Source: Sterolibacterium sp. (GTDB lineage Bacteria > Pseudomonadota > Gammaproteobacteria > Burkholderiales > Rhodocyclaceae). From it: a DNA stretch of 64,000 nt. Shown here in pieces: positions 60,475-64,000 of the stretch. Location: NCBI GenBank assembly GCA_028713555.1, contig JAQTOA010000005.1, positions 124,001 through 188,000 of the forward strand, given 5' to 3'. Made by a program: the position numbers and the translations under genes. Numbering within the stretch: the first letter of the stretch is position 1; the number at the start of each line of letters is the position of its first letter. Below the pieces are notes generated by a model. It was not told where the DNA came from and did not search any database. It was given only the letters and a program-made list of their open reading frames with translations.

Positions 60475-60929
60475 ATGTAACGCCACCACTTTTTTACGCT
60501 CTGCTGGTCGAAGACGAACTGGCGGACGCGCACCTGGTAAAAGCCGCATTTATCGAAAACCACATTCTGGCCGACCTGCAGCACGTGGTTGACGGCTGCG
60601 AGGCCCTCGAATACCTGCGGCGCGAAGGCCCGCGTTTTGCCAATGCCCCGCGTCCGGATCTGATCCTGCTCGATCTCAATATGCCGCGCATGGACGGCAG
60701 GAAATTTCTCGCCGCCCTGAAGCAAGACCCGCAACTTTGCAATATCCCGGTGGTTGTGCTGACCACCTCGGACGTCGAGCGCGATGTCATCGCTTCCTAC
60801 AACCTGGGCGCAGCCGGCTACGTTACCAAGCCGATGGATGTGGTTCAGTTCATGGCAGTCATTCGCGACTTGGGCGATTACTGGTTCGCCCTGGTGCGCC
60901 TGCCGGAAAACAGGAAATTCCGAGAATGA
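60471..60929 (+). CDS. Rcp1-like single-domain response regulator RR1
   Basis: A 152-residue stand-alone receiver. It has the acidic pair in [13 protein letters not shown], phospho-acceptor Asp68 in [15 protein letters not shown] for the switch Thr, and KP in GYVTKPMD. The EYLRREGP insertion and the C-terminal [12 protein letters not shown] extension are those of Rcp1-type regulators, which serve phytochrome-like kinases. The TTG at 60471 overlaps the HK3 stop and has GGAG upstream; no in-frame ATG fits. No output domain, so it probably relays phosphate or docks on a partner. Confidence 0.92.
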   Translation: MNVTPPLFYALLVEDELADAHLVKAAFIENHILADLQHVVDGCEALEYLRREGPRFANAPRPDLILLDLNMPRMDGRKFLAALKQDPQLCNIPVVVLTTSDVERDVIASYNLGAAGYVTKPMDVVQFMAVIRDLGDYWFALVRLPENRKFRE

Positions 60930-61372
60930 ACGAGAACCGGCCGCTACGCCTCCTGCTCGTCGAGGATGAGCCCGGCGATGCCCGCCTGATGGACTTGGCA
61001 ATGCAGAAGAATGGTTACGTCGTCGAGTTGTACGGCGCCAGCGACGGCCACGAGGCACTGCGTTTCCTGCGGCGGGAAGGCCAGCGGTTTTCTCGGGCGC
61101 CGCGGCCGGACATGGTCCTGCTCGACCTCAAAATGCCCGGCCTGGGCGGCCTGGAGTTTCTCTCAGCAATGAAGCAGGACCCGCAGCTACGCGCCATTCC
61201 CGCGGTGATCATTTCCACCTCCGCGCTCGAAGCCGACGTGTGCGGATCCTATCAGAGCGGCGCGGCCGGTTTTGTGCCAAAACCGAACGACATCAACGAA
61301 TTTGTCGCCGCGATTCACAAGCTCGGCGAATACTGGTTCAAGCTGGTGCGGCTACCCGAGAATCCGGAATAA
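60926..61372 (+). CDS. Rcp1-like single-domain response regulator RR2
   Basis: A 148-residue receiver paralogous to RR1: [13 protein letters not shown], Asp67 in [22 protein letters not shown] and [12 protein letters not shown], with the same FLRREGQ insertion and [12 protein letters not shown] tail. The start overlaps the RR1 stop (ATGA), and the gene is followed by HK4 with another overlap. Two consecutive receivers after three kinases suggest many-to-one or competing phosphotransfer. Confidence 0.93.
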   Translation: MNENRPLRLLLVEDEPGDARLMDLAMQKNGYVVELYGASDGHEALRFLRREGQRFSRAPRPDMVLLDLKMPGLGGLEFLSAMKQDPQLRAIPAVIISTSALEADVCGSYQSGAAGFVPKPNDINEFVAAIHKLGEYWFKLVRLPENPE

Positions 61373-63804
61373 TGCCGGTCACGAACATTTCCGCCAACAA
61401 CATCGTCGCCGGTCGCCATGCGATCCCGGTGCTGCTCGCCCTGATCGCTGCCGGTCTGGCCGGCAATTATTTCAGGTATCCGATTTTCCTCAGTATCGAT
61501 TTTCTGTTCGGCAGCATTTTCGCCATGCTGGCCTTGCAGTTCTTCGGACCAGTCCGGGGCATCGCGGCAGCGGCCCTGATTGCCATTGTCACCTACTTCA
61601 TCTGGAGCCATCCTTACGCCATTATCATCATGACGGCCGAGGTGGCGGCGGTCGGTTGGCTCGTCAATCGCCACAAGATCGGGCTGGTGCTGGCCGACGC
61701 GCTCTACTGGATTCTCGTCGGCATGCCGCTGGTCTATCTTTTCTATCATGGCGTAATGAATGTTCCCGTCAGCAACACCACCATCGTGATGATCAAGCAA
61801 GCGGTGAACGGTATTGCCAATGCCCTGCTGGCCCGGCTGGTTTATACCGGCTTCGTGCTGGCATCGCGCAGCGCGCTGATTGCCTACCGGGACATCATCT
61901 ACAACCTGCTGACCTTTTTCGCGCTTTGCCCGGCGCTGATTCTGTTGATGGTGGCCAGCAGAAGCGATTTCAGCGAAACCGACCGCAATATCCGCACCGA
62001 GCTGCACCAGAACAGTCTGAGCGTGACCAACCGGCTTGAAGTCTGGGTACAAAACAGATCCACGCCCGTAATCAACATGGCCGCACTGGCTGCCAAGAAT
62101 CCGCCCGCGCAGATGCAACCCAGGCTGGAGCAGGCGCACGCTGCCGATATAAGTTACCAGCGCATCGGACTGCTGGACAAGGAGGCAAACATCACGGCCA
62201 TTTCGCCGCTGCTCGATGAACTGGGACAAACGAATATCGGCAAGAACTTCGCCGATCGGCCCTTCGTCCCCAGACTCAAGCAGACGCTCAAGCCGATGCT
62301 TTCGGAAGTCGTGATGGCAAGGATAGGCGTTCGCGAGCCGGTCGTCAGCATGCTTGCGCCGGTGGTGATCGACGGCGAGTACGGCGGCTATATCATCGGC
62401 GTCCTGAGCCTGGGGCAGATCCGCGACTACCTCGAAAAGAGCGCGGAGAGCAATACCATGTTCTACACCCTGCTCGACACCAACGGCAACATCATCCTGA
62501 CCAATCGCCAGGGGCAAAAGATCATGACCCCCTTTATGCGCGGCCAGGGAAGCTTGAATCGTCTCGACGAAAAAATTTCACAGTGGGTACCGACGCTGCC
62601 GCCCAATATCACGATCTTGGAGCGTTGGAAATCGTCCTACTATGTGGCCGAATCCACTATTGGCAAGCTGGCGGAATGGAAACTGATTCTGGAGCAGCCG
62701 GTGGCGCCATACCAGAAAATACTTTATGCGCGCTATGCCGACGCACTGGCACTACTCTTCCTGATGCTGCTGGCGGCGCTGGCGCTGGCCGAATTTTTGA
62801 GCCGCCGGGTGATGGCGACAACCGAGCAGCTCAGCGAACTGACGCAGAATCTCCCGGCCGCGGTGGTGGCGGGTACTCAGACCGTCCTGCCGGTAAGCGC
62901 CCTGCTTGAACCCAATCGCTTGATCGGCAACTTCAAGAGGATGGCCAGTTCGCTGGCCGAACAGTTCAGCGCCAACCGGCAGTTGAATGCCACGCTGGAA
63001 CAGCGCGTGACGGAAAGAACTCATGAGCTTGAATTAAGCATGGCCGAACTCAAGCGTTCCAACGCCGATCTGGAGCAGTTCGCCTATGCCGCATCGCACG
63101 ACATGCGCCAACCGCTGCGCATGATATCCAGCTACCTGCAACTGCTCGCCGCCGACCTGGAACCATTGCTCAACGATGAGACGCGGCGGAATTTCCACTT
63201 CGCCACCGAGGGCGCGCAGCGCATGGATCAGATGCTGACGGCGCTGCTCGACTATTCCCGCATTGGACGCAAGAACGGCCACATGGCCGAGATCGACAGC
63301 CGCACGGTGCTGGACGAGGCGCTGCGGATACTCCAGCCGGCCATAACGGAAGCTCAGGCCGAAGTGCGCATCGAAGGCGATTGGGGAAATGCAACGCAGA
63401 TCTTTGCCAACCGCGACGAAATCCTGCGCCTGTTCCAGAATTTGATCGACAACGCGCTGAAATACCGGCTGGAAAACCGCAAACCGGAAGTTGTGGTGTC
63501 GGCCTCATTGCTGGCCTCGGTGTCAGCCCAGGTCGGCGGCGGCGAATGGTGCTTTGCCGTGCGCGACAACGGCGTCGGGCTCCTGCCGGGCCAGCAGGAA
63601 CGTCTCTTCAAGGTATTCGAACGCCTTCAGCCGCGCAGCCGCTATCCCGGCACCGGCATCGGCCTGGCTTTGTGCCGCAAGATCGTCGAACGTCATGGCG
63701 GACGCATTTGGGTCGATTCTCCGGGCGAAAACCTGGGCTGCACCTTTTTCTTCACCCTGCCCGCTTCGAGTGGAAAGCTCTCCGCAACCAAGGAAAACGT
63801 ATGA
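61372..63804 (+). CDS. Sensor histidine kinase HK4 (MASE-like membrane sensor-Cache-HisKA-HATPase)
   Basis: An 810-residue kinase. Residues 10-200 hold about six or seven membrane helices of MASE type (IPVLLALIAAGLAGNYF; LYWILVGMPLVYLFYHG; LLTFFALCPALILLMVAS). A Cache-like extracytoplasmic domain follows (NRLEVWVQNRSTPVINMAAL; SNTMFYTLLDTNGNIILTN), then TM near 460-480, a HAMP-like region and a coiled coil (LEQRVTERTHELELSMAELK). HisKA carries His576 in YAASHDMRQPLRM, close to HK1/HK2, and HATPase ends with GTGIGLALCRKIVERHGG. It overlaps RR2 at its start and the next receiver gene at its end. Confidence 0.92.
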   Translation: MPVTNISANNIVAGRHAIPVLLALIAAGLAGNYFRYPIFLSIDFLFGSIFAMLALQFFGPVRGIAAAALIAIVTYFIWSHPYAIIIMTAEVAAVGWLVNRHKIGLVLADALYWILVGMPLVYLFYHGVMNVPVSNTTIVMIKQAVNGIANALLARLVYTGFVLASRSALIAYRDIIYNLLTFFALCPALILLMVASRSDFSETDRNIRTELHQNSLSVTNRLEVWVQNRSTPVINMAALAAKNPPAQMQPRLEQAHAADISYQRIGLLDKEANITAISPLLDELGQTNIGKNFADRPFVPRLKQTLKPMLSEVVMARIGVREPVVSMLAPVVIDGEYGGYIIGVLSLGQIRDYLEKSAESNTMFYTLLDTNGNIILTNRQGQKIMTPFMRGQGSLNRLDEKISQWVPTLPPNITILERWKSSYYVAESTIGKLAEWKLILEQPVAPYQKILYARYADALALLFLMLLAALALAEFLSRRVMATTEQLSELTQNLPAAVVAGTQTVLPVSALLEPNRLIGNFKRMASSLAEQFSANRQLNATLEQRVTERTHELELSMAELKRSNADLEQFAYAASHDMRQPLRMISSYLQLLAADLEPLLNDETRRNFHFATEGAQRMDQMLTALLDYSRIGRKNGHMAEIDSRTVLDEALRILQPAITEAQAEVRIEGDWGNATQIFANRDEILRLFQNLIDNALKYRLENRKPEVVVSASLLASVSAQVGGGEWCFAVRDNGVGLLPGQQERLFKVFERLQPRSRYPGTGIGLALCRKIVERHGGRIWVDSPGENLGCTFFFTLPASSGKLSATKENV

Positions 63805-64000
63805 GTGCCCCCGCTCAGCAAGCGCCTTCCATCCTGGTGGTCGAAGATGATCCCGGCGATTTCGGCCTGATCCGGGTCAATCTGCGCCTCGCCAAACTCG
63901 AACAGGACACTGATTCAGTGGTCTGGGCGAAAACGCTGACCGAAGCCATCGACCAGGGCCGGCGCTGCGAACCCAATGTCATTTTGCTCGATCTGACGCT
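63801..64000 (+). CDS. Response regulator RR3, N-terminal part (cut by window end)
   Basis: The first 66 codons of a receiver domain: SILVVEDDPGDFGLIRVNLR with the acidic pair, then NVILLDLT with the phospho-acceptor Asp at the window edge. Its ATG overlaps the HK4 stop (ATGA), so the kinase/receiver operon continues. The segment differs from RR1/RR2 (no EYLRREG insertion in the visible part), so it may start a larger protein with an output domain. Confidence 0.88.
   Translation, partial: MSAPAQQAPSILVVEDDPGDFGLIRVNLRLAKLEQDTDSVVWAKTLTEAIDQGRRCEPNVILLDLT

Overview
The window comes from a betaproteobacterium. Signs are the nadD-rsfS-rlmH-maf-rng order, a 6S RNA gene beside zapA, a TorF-type porin ahead of glnK-amtB, BPSS1780-family membrane proteins, and ubiK lying near comM. 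The heavy load of sensor kinases and c-di-GMP proteins fits a free-living Rhodocyclales/Sterolibacteriaceae-like bacterium, but that placement is inference. No tRNA, rRNA, CRISPR array or intact insertion sequence was seen.

Layout. 1-4.7 kb: ferredoxin tail, hydrolase and a NodI/NodJ-type ABC exporter (+), then a TauE/SafE permease, EVE protein, 6S RNA, zapA and a coiled-coil partner (-). 4.85-5.54 kb: an unknown gene and a frameshifted remnant. 5.5-21.3 kb (-): a two-partner secretion locus with an FhaC-type transporter, a 4,408-residue adhesin holding three different repeat regions, and a FecR-domain protein. 21.3-27.8 kb (-): housekeeping genes rng, maf, rlmH, rsfS, nadD, two BPSS1780 proteins, a DUF2782 protein and a LOG protein. 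27.8-33.8 kb: polA, an HD-GYP phosphodiesterase, a second polA 3' end, a PilZ-HDOD protein and a broken permease tail. 33.8-39.3 kb: an uncharacterised group (49-residue ORF, TPR/membrane protein, charged helical protein) and two divergent glycosyltransferases. 39.4-40.1 kb: two small unknowns. 40.2-43.1 kb: TorF-glnK-amtB under an apparent sigma-54/NtrC control region. 43.1-48.5 kb: ubiK, a MarR-cytochrome b561-YceI-YceI cassette, comM and a Bcr/CflA transporter. 48.5-52.7 kb: rhodanese and metH. 52.9-64 kb: a tightly overlapped run of four sensor kinases and three response regulators that continues past the window.

How the genes work together. The TPS locus builds a very large surface adhesin. 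The HD-GYP and PilZ-HDOD proteins would degrade and sense c-di-GMP, and the kinase cluster feeds several inputs into stand-alone receivers; together this suggests control of attachment or motility, but no direct link is visible. The most notable observations are the mosaic kinase operon, the adhesin segment of about 25 Cys-x8-Cys repeats framed by polyproline, the NtrC/sigma-54 enhancer layout, the polA 3'-end duplication around the HD-GYP gene, a palindromic repeat inside the polA reading frame, and several decayed gene tails.
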